Shown here: positions 11,484 through 25,270 of the stretch, piece by piece
Position numbering within the stretch: the stretch's first letter is position 1
Layout of the letters: every line of letters begins with the position of its first letter
Source: Anisus vortex
Taxonomy: Eukaryota > Mollusca > Gastropoda > Planorbidae
DNA length: 64,000 bases
Direction of reading: 5' to 3'
Assembly: GCA_949126835.1 (NCBI GenBank)
Contig: OX421508.1
Coordinates: forward strand, 19,108,598-19,172,597
Notes under the pieces: model-generated
Databases searched by the model: none
The model's input: the letters and a program-made list of their open reading frames with translations, nothing else
Told to the model about the DNA's origin: nothing
Made by a program: the position numbers and the translations under genes

Positions 11484-14400
11484 ATGGCTTTAAATTATGA
11501 AGCAGATGAAACTACTCCGCTTTCTAAAGTAGTGGAGGCAATCGATGATGAGATCGAGGAAGAACTCCACGGATGTAGTGGCACAGCACCTTGCAACCCT
11601 AGATCATGTCTTCATCGATATTTCCCAGTGCTGGTGCTCATTTGTTTTCTTAGCTTTGGTAAGAAACGAAATTTAAAAAAAAAACATTCTAAGACCTATT
11701 ACTAATTACTATTAGTTATTATTTTATTTTACCATTACAGTGATTACTCATTAATCATAACTTACATATTTAGATTTTGATTTAGCCATTTTAGCTTAGC
11801 CATGGCTGAAAATTTGTCTTAAAATTAAAAAATGTAAGCTTTAAACTTTAAAATAAAGGTAGGCTAATAATACTTTAATAATTTAATAAAAATTAAAATA
11901 ATGACTAGGCTAATAAAGACTCTAATAATTTAAAACTAAACCAAAACTTAGAAGACTTAGACTTAACTTATATTTGCGATTTGATAATACAGTTTAAAAA
12001 GATTGGACATCATTGAAAGATATATTACTGACATGTGACATGAGCTCATCATGAGCATGGGCATGAGTAGGCCTGCACCAGTCATGAGATGAAATGAAAG
12101 TCATTTTCTTATTGATTTTATTACAAATGCAAGAAAAAATTCACAAGAGTTTTTTTTTTTAAATTCCAGTGGCAGTAAAGATATAAATGGATTCCCTGAA
12201 ATATTACTAATCATTATCAAGAAAATGAACAATCTCTATCACTTAAACATCTAATGCAACTAGAGTAAACTAAAGATTTTGAATGACAATAAAAATATCC
12301 AACTATTAATTTTAATAGCAATAACTGGTTTTGATGAAAGGTATCCTATAATTTGTTGGAGGGTAATCATTTTCCTTAAGACTTAAGTTGCACTTGATTT
12401 CTTTGGTTTTGAAGGAAACTTGATCCATTAACAGGTGAAGCAGCGTTTATTAGTACATGGCATACTAGTTTATTGTGTGGCCAGCACCATGCCCAGTCAC
12501 ATTTACATTGCCCAAACTAAAGTCAGGTACCCATCAGAGCTGGGTAGACTAGGGGACACCCTCTAAGCCCTAGAACAAATATTGTCTTGAGTTTGTGCCA
12601 CTGGGCAACAGTGCCAGGAAAACAAGAGAGCCACCACATTTCTGGGTGCAATCCACAGTTGGGGAGAAGCAGAGTAGTGCATGTGAGACTCACAGTGAGG
12701 GCAGAGACCATTCCCTTTGTGATTGGCTAGTCTCAAACAGAATCATGGTGATCCACTCTTTTCAATTTACACCCTGGACTAAAGAGTTAGACGGCTCATC
12801 TGGTATTTTATAAAGACAGTGATCTATATTAGAATTTAGACTAACATAAAATCAAAAAAAAGTTAGTGCATCTTTGCAGATTTAAACTACATAACTTTGA
12901 ATTTCTCACTGATGCCCATAGTAGAAAATCTGGCTTAGAGCCGGTGCACAAGCAATGGAACAGACAATTGTTTTATTTAATGTTAATGTTAAAACAGGTA
13001 GATTGATTTTTAAATACGAACAAATAATAAACTCCACTATAATCAACCCATTGAAATAGGTTACCTTATCAAGCTTCTGAAGAAATTATTATTCCTTTTT
13101 TTTTGGTTAAACAATAGATTAGACAGGTCACCATAAGTTTTGCTTCAATTTTGAATTTACTTGATGAATGTTTTGTCTAAATCCGAACGCAGTTTTGATA
13201 ATTATTGATATAGACAAAAGGTAATGCTATTTATGTACTAAAATGTAATGAAAAAATATTACTATCTTATTCCACCTTGCAGGCAGCTATTTTTGCTATG
13301 ATAACCCTGCGGCTCTACAGGACACCATGATCCGAGACCTTGATCTTAGTGAGGGGAAATTCATGGCCTTTTATTCATTTTATTCCTGGCCCAATGTTGT
13401 GCTATGCATGTTTGGAGGTTACCTCATCGACAGGTTATTTGGTGTCAGATTTGGAGCAATCATTTTCAGTTTATTTGTAACAGTTGGCCAGGTAATAGTC
13501 ATGTCATCTTTCCATTGAAATTTCATTAAGTAAAGCCTCCTTATAATCAAATATAAGTTTAAAAAGAACTTGATTTAAAGTTATAATTCTCAAGTTATTA
13601 AGGGCTAGGGTTAACATTAACAGTAAGAGATTATGTAAGGTTAAAAAAACAAACAAATTTTACTTCTATTTCTGGCTGGTTTAATGATAAATGATGGACT
13701 AATATTTAGTTTGTAAAAAAAATTATTGGTATTAAAAATGTCCCGTATATATATTTATGCTTGTAGAAACATCTTTTTCAATATTTATCTTTTCTTTAAA
13801 AAAAATAGGTCATCTTTGCACTGGGCAGTCTTTTCAATTCATATATCCTAATGTGTGTTGGTAGATTCGTGTTTGGGTGAGTTATAACCTTGTGTGATCT
13901 AATAAGATATCTGAACTATTCTTTTGTTTTAAAATTAGTGGAAACAGGGCTCTTACAGGTTGGGAAAACTTGAATTTTCAAGTTTGGGGAAAGTTTGGGA
14001 ATTTTGCTATGATTGATTGACAAAACAGCGTGAAGAAAAATATTAAATATATATTTTTTTTCAATGCAGAATAACTACCAGTATGTTGTTAAGTTAAAGG
14101 GTCCTTAACTTCTATCATGTTTTAGTTTTGTCTAAAATTTTTCTATGAATGTAGAACTTAAAAAAACATCAACAAATTTTGTTCTTTTTGAATACCAACA
14201 TACACTACCATTTAACATTAGAACTTTCAATAATATTTTATTGGTTTATAAATTGTTCCTAAAGTTTATGAAAATTTTGTGAATTATGAAATGATTTTAG
14301 AGTAAGACTGCTAAGCAAGAATTCTGACATTGAAATTGTAATGTCCCGCAGGAAATGAGTAACGTTATCTTCAGTCAGTGTCCATGTTTCTTTCTTTAGA

Positions 14401-17400
14401 ATTGGTGGTGAGTCACTAGCTGTAGCTCAGAATACTTATGCCGTGAAGTGGTTTCAAGGCAAAGAGCTGAACATGGTGTTTGGATTGCAGTTGAGTTTTT
14501 CCAGAGTGGTAAGACTTGATGGTTTGTATAGCCTAATTTTAAAGAAATAATTGAAAAAAGTATTAGAAAAAAGAAGTCATGTCATCATTGTTGTCACCAA
14601 AATCTAAACAGGAAGTAAAAATTTTCTGAAAAAATTGAAAGAAACAAATCTAATTTATTCCTAAAAGTTAAACCATACGTTCAATAATCAGTTAGCAGCA
14701 AAGCTAATGGTCTGATCATTTAATTTAGTTTGAAGTTTAACTGTTACATGCTTGAATTTTTAATTTAAACAAAATTCCAGACAAGCCATTCAGCTCAAGT
14801 CTAGAGCTTAATGAGAAGTGATCAACAGCGGCATGCCGATTGGGCACGCAGCATGTTTAGTATCCTCCAGTACCCCTGTTGAATTACTCCGGATCATCAA
14901 CGGGGTGGCATTACCTCGTATACCTCCACTTTTGTAGTACAAATTCAAGACTATAGGCCTGGTCATCCAAACACCATGCATGGCAAGATGGGTATTGTTG
15001 CACCTATTACTTCCTCCCCAACAAGTTTCGGTGTGCTCTTATCCCTGCAATGATCCTCAGATTGCAACAGGGGGCGTTCGCATGCATTAGCCTACCGGTG
15101 TACTTTTAATTTGAGTTATCTTTGATTTACACACTTTGCCAGCTTTGAAGTCCATGGTCACAAAAATATGACAAGCTTGAAGATGTTTTTAGAAATACCC
15201 AAACCTACCCTCTCACCATACACCCTAAACCAAAAAACCAAAAGAAGAGGCACAATCAAAGCACAATCTCAAGAAAAAAAGAACAAACTAATATAATTGA
15301 TATAGTGCTGACTGTGATCATTTGGATACTGTCTTTGATTTGAAAAATGTTGCTATATGTTGATTTGTTCTGTTTTTAAATCTGTTCAGGGCAGTACTGT
15401 GAACATGAATGTTATGCAGCCCTTGTACAACTTTATTGACCAAAATATTCACGGATACAAATGTCTAGGCATAGCTCTCTTTGTAGGTTGGTACATTTTT
15501 GTTATGTGTGTGTGTGTTTGTTTGTTTTCATTTATATGGCTCATTCTGAGACTTTTAACTTGACAAGATGAGCCAGTAATTTTATAGGGTTTTTGTCGTA
15601 AGCTAAATATTGATAGACATAAAAGGGTCCTTTTAGTGTAAGGATTTTGGGTTTTATCTGAATTATTAGACTCTGTTTGGGGGCTTTTGGCACTCATGGT
15701 GGAACGGGTAGTAGTGGCAGGGGGTTGAAGTAGAATTTAAATTTGGAATTAGTAAATGTGACTTTTGTTTTTCACCACAGGTGCTGTCATGTGTGTATTT
15801 TCTTTAATCTGTGCATTGGTGCTCTCCTTCTTTGACAAGCGAGCTGACAGGGTTCTCAAAAGAAAAAAGATCAGTTCTGGTGAGTTGAATGTATATTGAT
15901 ATTACGCCCCTGATTGATTGTAATCACTTGGATAAGTCATTAAATAAAAATGCATAGTTTGTTATGTATAAGCTTTAAGCTATATTTTTCCCATTTTGTT
16001 ATTGCTAAGGGCAATAGCTGTAATAAACTATTTTTGCTTTACAGAGGATATGATCAAATTTAGAGACATCTTGACCTTTCCCCTTTCCACATGGCTCATC
16101 TCAGTTATCTGCGTGGCTTACTATGTGGCAGTATTTCCATTTATTGGTCTTGGACTGTAAGTTGTTATGTTGTGTTGAAGACTTTTTGCATTCACCACAG
16201 GCATGTAAACTCAGATAATTATACAGAAACAGGTTCTGAAATCATATAAAAAAAAATTATAATTAAAAGTTGTAGCAGTCTTGCCTACTTATGGAACTTT
16301 AAAAAATTGTTCTTGAAATAGTCTGGATTTTATTTTCAAAAAGAGTAAGAACCCAAAGTTGAATGCAGGTAAATTTGTATCACACTTGTCAACTTTTATT
16401 GACATATTGACAATTTCCAATATCTTTACAAGTCACACATTAGAACATAGTCATGAGATTTAAATATTTCAATTTTTTTTTCAAAATCAATAGAGTAACT
16501 TATTTGTGACCACATGATCAGTGAGGTGTGTTTAATTCAACTGCTTTAGAGTTCTTAATATTCCTGATATATGTAACAAGCAGTCTTGCACAATGATAAA
16601 GCTATAGCATTGAAAATGTAATATTGTCAAGATCACCTACAATATTCTAAGCCTATATATTTAAGTTTTATTGGACTGATTATCCCTTCTATTTCAACAA
16701 CTTGTATTGCTACTTCTTTTGAATTGTTTTGTTTGCATTAGTTGAGGTTGAGGATATGTAAGGTAGCTGGACATTGTGCTGGTCACACATCCCTTTGTAT
16801 GCTATGGCCACAGAAACTGGTGAACGCTTCTTCACTATGCCCTAATGACACAATTGAAGAAGTTGGGTTTAGTGCTAAACACACTTTTAGATGACCCTCC
16901 CCCCCCCCCCCCCGACCCATCCACTCCTTGTCTGCCTTGGCATGACCCAAGTAACAAGTCCAATATGAATGAATAGATATTCCTATTAACAGAAAGTCCA
17001 GATGGGTGTTGTCAAGAATTAATAAAAAAATAAAATGGCATTTGTCTGTGATTTTGTCTGTGATTTTTGTTTCTCCAAGGGTTTTCTTTGAGATGAAATT
17101 CGGCCTTACCCCGACAAGTGCCAACGCAGTCAACAGTCTGGTGTACATAGTATCTGCAGTCGCCTCCCCTTTCTTTGGTTTCTTCATTGACAAGATTGGC
17201 AAGAACGTCTACTGGGTCATCATTGGTATTGTGGTAACCCTGGGCTGTCACATGATGTTGGCCTTCACCTTCATCAACCCCTATGTTGCAATGGTTTGTA
17301 CCTATAGATATTAAAAAAACTGAGGAAAATGTTTAATCTGCACAAAATAATTTGTCATTTTAAAGTTTTTTTGTCTAAGCTAAATAATGATTTTGCTTAT

Positions 17401-20397
17401 CTAATTAACTTTTTTTTTGTATTTAAATTCTATTCTTCTTTTTTTATGGTTTCTTATAAAAGTCTATAGAAATTTAGCTAAAATGTGGCAATATTATTTT
17501 TAAATTGATTTAAATTTTGCTTGTTTTCACTGTATCATGAATGTTGAAGGCTGTTTTGTATGTAGTTGTTACCAACCTTAGGCATACATTACTTTCCCCT
17601 CAACAATCAATTACCAAAACACTATACAGAACAACTAAAAAAGACTATTAAATTTGTTTGTCTAGCATTGACTGCAAGTCTCTGGTTAATTCATGAAGAA
17701 GAAGTTTGAAAGTGTTAAAAAAATATTTTACACCTTTGACTTAGTTTGTTAGCTTGATCTCAAATTTTAAATGCAACTTTCAGGTTATCATGGGTTTGTC
17801 ATACTCAGTGTTGGCAAGTGCTCTCTGGCCAATGGTCTCGTTAATCATTCCAGCTCACCAATTGGGTACAGCGTATGGCATGTAAGTTAGTTCCCTTTTG
17901 TCTGCTGTCAACTAGCACAAATTATACTTAATCTATATTGCTAAATTGAATTCACATTTTTACTCACAATCATAATAAAATTAAGTAACAAAATTCTCAA
18001 ATTTTATTTAGATCTGAAACCTTAAAAAAAATTTGAAATGTCATTTTTATTATTAAAACTTTTATGACAATGAATTACCCAATCAACAAACATTTTGTGT
18101 TTCATAAACACCACTTTGTATTGATAAAACGCATAATTTACTGTTTTGCAACCATAAAAAGACTATTTTAAATTCACCATACAACTGAATAGATATTATA
18201 ATAGCTTGCTCATGGGTTGATCAGCCTACTAACTAAAAGGCCTCAAGGCCACTTTATAAGGACATTTAGACAGTTACCGTAATCTAGGAAAATCACAAAC
18301 TGTAAATGTTAACTAATAGACTTGTTCCGCCCTTGGTGGGAACTGGGGCACCCTCATAGTACCTGAGTAAGCATAGTGTTGCTCAGTGGATGAAGTATTT
18401 CTCATGAAGACCTTTTAATAAAGCACTTCTAATAGAACACTTTGAATAAAGTAAAGTAAAAAAATATCTTTTGGTCCAAATTGATCATAGGGCTGGTAAA
18501 GCAGAGTTCACCAGTTTCTGTGGCCACAGCATACAAGGGGATGGTTGGCCAGCACAATGCCCAGCCGCCTTTACTATAGCCCAACTAGTGTCAAGTAACC
18601 CCTCAGTGCTGGGTAGACTCAGGGGCACCCTCAAGTCCTGGGAAAAAATCCTAGCCTGCACCAGGATTCGAACCCAGAACCTTTTGATTGCCAGTCGAAC
18701 GTGCTGCCTGGCAACCGTGCCCCATTTTGAATAAAGTACTGCTATTGCTTATCCTGTTTTTTTTTATTCATTCTAGAATGCAAGCTATACAGAACCTTGG
18801 CCTGGCTGTCATTGCTTTGGTCGCTGGCATCATCGTGGATGAAAATGGCTACCTGATACTTGAAGTTTTCTTCATGGCCTGGCTGTGTGGTAATTACTAT
18901 AGCTTAGGATTTTTTATAAATTGTTCAGCAAGGAAGTAAAATAGTTTTAGCATTTTGTAACTGCAAAATGCTTTGACAGGTAGAGACTAAAAAAAAAGGA
19001 ATAACCGAACCAAGAGAGACATAAGAAAAGATTTCTACCTGTAGACACAGTCCAACTATGTTCTGGGTCATCATGCTGTTACAGTTTAAATAGTTGATTA
19101 TTTCGGTTCTTTTAGTGACAAACAGAAAAGTGATTTTGTTTTTCATATGACATATTGCAGTAGCACTAAAACTTTAAATAGTGCATTATGCACTAATGAC
19201 AAAATAATATCTTGTGCATTAAAAATGATACATTGAACTAACAATGACACAATGCAGTAACGACATAGTACACTGAAGACCAAATGATATATAGTGCATT
19301 AACAATACTATAGAGCAGTTACAAGGTTGTAGTGCGGTAACAACAATATTTTGCAGCAACGAAGATGCTGTTTTCAACTTATATAAGAAAATTGTCTCTG
19401 GCTTTAAAAATTAAATTTAACATGAGCCTTTTATAAAAATTACTTTTTGTAACACATTTACTGGAGTTTGTAACATTCTATGAACCCATTTTTTGTTTTA
19501 CATTTGGCAAGCAGTTAAATATAGTTAAATTTGAAAAAAAAAAAGTCTTTAGCCATTCAATATGGACAATATTTATTTGTAGCTATAGATGCATTTAACT
19601 TGTCTCTCATCTTTCAGCCAGGAAATACAATGGCTCAATAGCTGACTCCTAAATGATAGGCCTACTTTTTTCTTGTATGATAAATGGTATGATAGTGTGC
19701 GCGAATGTCTATTGTGTTGGAGTACAAATGGTTCTTTAATATTGTTTTAAGTATGATGAAAAACGGAATTTATGTAATCAAATCAAATTTCCATTTATTT
19801 GGATCAATAAAGCAATCTTATCTTATCTTATCCATAATATTCTGTCTTGTTTCAGTGGCCTTAATAGCTGGTGTTTTACTGTATCTTATTGATGCCAACA
19901 AAGGTATGCAACGTACTACCATTGTTTTTATTAGCATTAATTTGTTGAGCATTTAAAAAATCTTTGGTTGATTCCCAATAAAAATAAATTAATAAAAACA
20001 TTTTTTTTTCTTATGGTCTGTTTCTTCAGGTGGAAAATTAAATTTATCTGCAAAGGCTCGAGCTGTTGAAAAATTAAAATTGGAAGCGGAAAAAGAAAAA
20101 TGTAAGTTTTAAATGTTTGATGTTCAATTTATGTACATGTTGACTGGGCTGACTATTTGAGCTGATAAGAAACAATTTGGATTAACAATTGTTGACGTGA
20201 AGTAATGTAATGATATCTGAAAATGTATAATTTCTCATCTGGACATCTGCAAACTTAGCTGACATTTCTCAAGTTCAAGGTGATTTAGCTCATTGAAATT
20301 TTATTTGGTCATAAATTTTTGTATTCTATACTTTTTAGTCCAAGATAAAATGGACCAATGCATTACATTTTTATTTTGTTTTTTTTCAGCGAAATAG
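11484..20397 (+). CDS. MFSD1: MFSD1, lysosomal major facilitator superfamily transporter
   Basis: Thirteen coding exons: 11484-11658, 13283-13491, 13809-13876, 14400-14508, 15390-15486, 15781-15879, 16045-16156, 17080-17293, 17784-17881, 18777-18889, 19856-19903, 20030-20101, 20390-20397. All have GT/AG borders and consistent phase, giving 473 aa (the vertebrate protein is about 465). Family signatures: GSYFCYDNPAALQ at 59-71, YSWPNVVLC at 92-100, MFS motif A GGYLIDRLFGVR at 103-114, FGIGGESLAVAQNTYAVKWF at 150-169, its second-half equivalent GFFIDKIGKN at 323-332, and HQLGTAYGIMQAIQNLGLA at 386-404. There are about 12 membrane segments. From the literature, MFSD1 is a lysosomal dipeptide uniporter that needs the partner GLMP. 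The N-terminal tail is acidic (DETTPLS) but lacks a canonical dileucine sorting signal. The last exon codes only the end of Ser472, Lys473 and the stop. Introns carry SINEs and other repeats. Confidence 0.96.
12425..12590 (-). repeat. SINE family A fragment in MFSD1 intron 1
   Basis: Minus-strand copy of the family A body: GTGTGGCCAGCACCATGCCC and GGTACCCATCAGAGCTGGG match the reverse complement of the 1556 copy. The tRNA-like head is absent, replaced at about 12590 by repeat C. Confidence 0.75.
12592..12815 (+). repeat. Interspersed repeat C, degenerate copy
   Basis: Aligns by eye to 58790-59020: TTGTGCCACTGGGCAACAGTG, GCGAGCCACCAC-like, TGGCTAGTCTC, then ACACCCTGGACTAAAGAG and GGCTCATCTGG. 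The short open frame across it is not a gene. Confidence 0.65.
14785..15160 (-). repeat. Interspersed repeat C, degenerate copy in MFSD1 intron 4
   Basis: Same order as the minus-strand copy at 61270-61625: CTATAGG near CATCCAA..CACCATG, ACTTCCTCCCCA, GCGTTCGCATGCATTAG and ACACACTTTGCCAG. Diverged, with no coding potential. Confidence 0.65.
16755..16850 (+). repeat. SINE family A, 3' part only
   Basis: Carries only the 3' body (GTGCTGGTCACACATCCCTT, GCCACAGAAACTGGTGAACG), as expected for a 5'-truncated retroposed copy. It lies in the MFSD1 intron before exon 8. Confidence 0.75.
18450..18723 (-). repeat. SINE family A, full length, in MFSD1 intron 9
   Basis: Reverse-oriented complete copy. 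It has AAGTAAAGT at the 3' end, TTTGGTCCAAATTGATCATAG, the GTTTCTGTGGCCACAGC body, then box-B-like GGATTCGAACCC and the head ending GGCAACCGTGCCCC. It ends about 50 bp before exon 10, close to the splice acceptor. Confidence 0.85.
19655..19832 (+). repeat. Repeat D with (ATCTT)n tail, MFSD1 intron 10
   Basis: Shares TTTTTCTTGTATGATAA, AGTGTGCG and GATCAATAAAG with 52885-53025, and ends in repeated TCTTA pentamers. A pentameric 3' tail is typical of non-LTR elements and their parasites. It finishes about 24 bp before exon 11. Confidence 0.6.
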
Positions 20398-22608
20398 TAA
20401 ACATAAGACAGACAAGAATCAAAAGTTAATGGAGAAAAACAAGCAAAACAATGATGTATTTATGTATTTGGCCATACCTAGACTTTTGATCACATTCCGT
20501 TTTTCTCACAGCATTATACTGTTACTGTACTGTAAGAAATTTTCTTTTCAATGAATGATAATTACCATTAAAAAAAAAAGAGTTAACAATTTAGATGTAA
20601 ATATAACTTTTTATAATATTTTGAATGTAAAGAGCTGGCTGAATTCAAAACGTTTGCTTCTAAACATACTCCTATTTCATAGCTTTAATAAGAATAATTT
20701 CAATCTTAATGGTATTTGGTGTTTTAAATATTATTTTATTTTATCACTACGAATAATAAACAACTAATCATAAATTTTCATATTAAACTGTTTTTCATGA
20801 GTATAAGGTTCATGCCTATAAGTTATACTATGAAGGTTTCTGATATTGACATTATGTATGGTCTTAACTGCTGTGTGCAACAACAACAAAAAAAAAATGT
20901 TTGGAAAAAAAAGAATCGGGTTTACAAGTAATAATTTTTCTTTCTTTCTGAGATGCATAAATTGAAAGGACATGACTACCATGGCATTATATTGTCTCAT
21001 AATTTGATTTCTGAATAAAACGGTTTAAAGACCATTTGTCTCATTAATTATAGCCATTTGGTTGGCACGTTCCATTGTAGATAGGTCATGCTTTAACAAC
21101 CTATGTCATAAGTAATTATCAAAGAAATTAATATTTATAGAGAACAGATAAACAATTAATTTACTTTCTTATTAATGAATGTTACACAATTTAAACAATC
21201 ATGCTGAGTCATTTGTATCTCCGTAAATCATTGTAATAGCAAACTATTCAGCCTCTACTAAATTCTAGGGACAGGCTAATGATACAAATATTCTGTTGGT
21301 TAGGTACAGCCTATTTATCAAATTTTTTTTTCATTGTTAGATTCAACCTGAACAAACAATTAGAATAATGCTACATTTTCTTGCTTGTATTAATATTTGT
21401 TTTTTTTTTGGTCCATTAACGATGCTTAAAAAACTTTGAATGGAAGTTGTGGTTTTTTGTTTTAAAATGACTTTTTGAAAGATTTAAATTGAAATTTTTT
21501 TTTTAAATTAAAGAAGCATAAAATTGCTGAATTGTACATTACTACCACAAGTAGAGACCTAATTTGATTGCTTGAATTTAATTCAAAGCCATGGCTTTAG
21601 ACCTAGACACAAATGTCTGAGGCACTGATGCTCAGGATGTTGTTTAAACATGCACCTCACTAATGGCTTATGACACATTTGGCTTAAAAGTAAAAAAAAA
21701 AAAAAAACATTTTATGAACTTTTGATAACCTAGAGGGAGTTTGGAAAAATTGTTTGGTTGTCTGTTTGGTTGACAAATAACTTTTTGAAAAAAAAAAAAG
21801 AACTATTATATATTTTCCATATCTTTTGGAAATACAACTGTTTTTAAACGAATGGAGATGTTTAAGTTGATGAGAATTTTTTTTATGCGGAGAAGTGAAA
21901 ACATAGTTATATGAAAGGTACATTTTGAATAAACTGTTAGGATGTATTTATTTTGTAATTTGGTGTCTAAAGCACAAATTTAAAATCCTCATCTCTTTTA
22001 CATATTTATTTCCATCTTATACTCGTCTGTATTTACATGTAATGTTTTTCTTTTGTTCAAAGAAATTGCTTTTCCTAATGCTATGTAGTCTTTCAGAGAA
22101 ATAATTTGTATGTTGATGTTACTGGTGCATATGTTGTGTATACTTGTACAAAATGAAACCATGAAGAAACAACTAAATATTTTAGTGAATGGGTCAAGCT
22201 CTTAAAGTTTAATCCTTTGATTGATGTCTAAAGATGTTTTTTAATTGTAAACATAACATTGTCTTTGAATTTTATGACAGTGATCACAGTATCAAATTTT
22301 CTTATCACTAATGTGTATTTAAAATTTTAGTCATAGAATTAAGCTATGTCTCATGACATAAAATTTTTTTAAAGTATTTACAATATAATAAGAATAGTTT
22401 TATTATTATTTTAGAATTTGAAATCATCTGTATCCCATTGGAAATGTCCAGGCCTATTCCAAATATGATGTTTAAACCTTAATGTATAGACATCTAACCA
22501 AAGGCTAATAACTCTTCCTTACAGCAGGAGTGGAGAAATCTAAAAATCAATTATTTAAGGTTTTAACTTCCAAAAGGCATTAAAGCATTTAGCTCTCAAA
22601 TAGAACTA
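20398..22608 (+). other. Probable MFSD1 3'UTR and downstream AT-rich DNA
   Basis: No further coding exon. Candidate polyadenylation signals AATAAA occur at 21014-21019 and 21928-21933; which is used cannot be told from sequence alone. Short open frames here have no coding character. Confidence 0.5.
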
Positions 22609-22618
22609 TCAATAATGA

Positions 22619-22965
22619 AAGTTAATTTTTAATTTTTTAAGAATGAAATTGAAGTCTTTAATAGTTAATTTTTAATTTTCTAAGAATGAAATTGAAGTCT
22701 TTAGTAGTTAATTTTTAATTTTCTAAGAATGAAATTGAAGTCTTTAGTAGTTAATTTTTAATTTTCTAAGAATGAAATTGAAGTCTTTAATAGTTAATTT
22801 TTTATTTTCTAAGAATGAAATTGAAGTCTTTAATAGTTAATTTTTTATTTTCTAAGAATGAAATTGAAGTCTTTAATAGTTAATTTTTTATTTTCTAAGA
22901 ATGAAATTGAAGTCTTTAGTAGTTAATTTTTAATTTTCTAAGAATGAAATTGAAGTCTTTATCAT
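22619..22965. repeat. 43-bp tandem repeat, 8 copies
   Basis: GAATGAAATTGAAGTCTTTA recurs at 22641, 22684, 22727, 22770, 22813, 22856, 22899 and 22942. Units differ only in AATAG versus GTAG and in TTTTTA versus TTTTTTA. Lies downstream of MFSD1, possibly inside a long 3'UTR. Confidence 0.95.
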
Positions 22966-23335
22966 ATAACAGTAGTTATAAACAAATATAAAGTAAAAAC
23001 ACTTTCACCAATGTTTAGAAATTCATTCTATAGAAATAAAGCAGAAAATGATTACCTGTTAAAAGGTGATCTTAAATACTACTATACTGTATATATTGAT
23101 TTTTACCTGATATTTTTTTATGGTGTATTTTGTGTGTGTGCATTATAAAATTAAAAAAAGATTGTTTCATTAAGCTTTCAAATTAAAGGCTGACATACTG
23201 TAAAAAAATTTTTATAATAAAAGATGCTGTCATTTATAAATGAAGAAAAGGTTTTTTAATCTCTAAGTTTCATGTTTGTTTTGTTTTCTCTGGCTTGGGT
23301 TCAGATTTGAAAAAAATATTTTTTTTCTGTCCATT

Positions 23336-23465
23336 TTGGTTCATAGGGCTAGTAAAACAGCCATTGCTGAGCTTTCACCAGTTTCTAGGACATACAAGGG
23401 GATTGTGTGGACTGCCTTATGTGGCACTCACTTTCCCCAGATCATATTTGGCCCCCCATCAAAGA
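23336..23465 (-). repeat. Degenerate SINE family A fragment
   Basis: TTCATAGGGCTAGTAAAACAG, CACCAGTTTCT and ACATACAAGGGGATTGTGTGG follow the order of the minus-strand copy at 18450. It accounts for the overlapping short open frames at 23276-23649. Confidence 0.6.
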
Positions 23466-25010
23466 GGCTTTAAGGATGACTTTCATTGCTCTTAACTATA
23501 ACTGGTCACATGAAAAGGAATTTTCAGGCCAAAACCTTAGAAGTTATAATTTTAAAGTGATCTCCAAAATTAATTTTAAAAAAATAGCACTACTCATAAA
23601 CGTATTTCCTTGTTTAATAATGACACATAAACAAAAAAAACATCTTTAGGATAAAAAATTGATGAAACATAGGGAAGCCAACGCAGGGCTTAGCAAGTGA
23701 TTAGGTAGACTTTATATAGGTTACATTTCTTTTCCATTTAAATATGCAAAGTCCATATATTTATCTTTAATTTGATATCATTACTAAGTGTTGCCTTATA
23801 ATTTCTTAACCAAAAATAAATATTCTACATACATTTTTGTAATAAACTTACTCTTTTTCACACTTTGTAAAAAATGGACTTTTTTTCATTAAACTTCTAC
23901 CGCAGAAAATGAAATATCTAATAATTGCCATGTTGATAAATATTTTATAATAATAACTATACAATAACATGCACATGTGTAAAATAAAATCAACAGTAAA
24001 GAAAGACATTTTCTATATAATTGCACAAACTTTATTGTAAGTAGATTCCATTGTTCAAATATACACAATCATTTGAACAAATAGTGGTGGGACAAAAAGT
24101 CATATAATTTCCTGTTAAATTCTCTAAATATATTTCTTTGTGTTTTAAGTTTTAAGAAGTTATACTAAAACCTAATGTGATATGATGATTGTTTATCAGT
24201 AATTTAAAATGTCAATTTCATGTTTCTTACATATAATATCATAAGTCTTAAGATCTTATGTGCAATAGCCGACTAGAGAAAAGAATTCAATAACAAACAA
24301 AAAAATTTCAAATCTACCGGTAATTATTTAAAATAATTTTTTTTACAAATTTTTAAATCTTATTATGAGAAGCACAAAAACAAAATGTGGTCACCAGCAT
24401 GTTGACAAACAACAAATTTGAATAGCCAATAATATCTGAAGTACCCGGTACATGCTTCTTGTCTATACACAATCTATCTGGGTATTTTCTGACATCAATG
24501 TCATTAATGTAAACATACACAACACAAGAGTTTTCTACATGGTAAACTTATTGCCTGTTTGCCATTAGATAAACTGAAACGATCCTCCAAACCTGCAATA
24601 AATGTACCGGTAGCACATCTTCTATAGTTACTACAGTATTAAGTTGTCTAGTTTAACTAGTGGATACATTGGTTCACATTTGAGGAATGACTGGAACAAA
24701 AGTTGTTGTTGTTTTTTAACCTATAGGCCTATTGGCCCTAGAACATGACATCCCCTGGCAAGAGAATGAAAGGAGGTCATAAAGAAACAAAATAGGATAC
24801 AGCAAAAAGGATGATGTGACACAAGGTGCCACTATGATTTGTGTCTTGACATGATTAGGTCTGTCTATATATAGATTTATAAATTTGCTAGAATTAAACT
24901 AAAATTAAAATAAAAATGTCAGAATGTCTCTAGTTTATTTGACTACATGGACAGCATAATTCACAATCAGTCATCTCGTTACCTGATTTGTTGTCCATGT
25001 TTATATTGCA
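23466..25010. other. Intergenic AT-rich DNA between convergent genes, nothing recognised
   Basis: No exon, RNA gene or clear repeat found on either strand. Confidence 0.55.
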
Positions 25011-25019
25011 GTTGAGTTA

Positions 25020-25270
25020 AGTATTCCATACAGTCCAAGTGAAGGCAAGTGAAGCAGCTGCAAAAAGTTTCTGTGGCCAAAGCTGTCAAGCAGATTGAGT
25101 GGCCAGTACAATGCCCACCTGCCCGTATTTTTCTCCCAGCGTATGATTTCAAGTACCCATCATAGCTGGTTAGACCCACTGACACTCTCCACACTCTGGA
25201 AAAATTCTAGCCTTAACCAGGACTTGAAACTGGGCAATCTGAGACTACTGAGAGTGCTGATTAGACAAAT
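25020..25270 (-). repeat. Degenerate SINE family A copy
   Basis: GTTTCTGTGGCC, GAGTGGCCAGTACAATGCCC, AAGTACCCATCATAGCTGG, TAGACCCACTGACACTC and a decayed head follow the family A order on the minus strand. The open frames across this stretch are not genes. Confidence 0.65.

Noticed and set aside
12523..12813. Short open frames on both strands
   Set aside because: They fall across the junction of SINE A and repeat C in an MFSD1 intron.
16783..17251. Minus-strand open frames of 139 and 79 codons
   Set aside because: Shadows of MFSD1 exon 8 and of the neighbouring SINE on the opposite strand.
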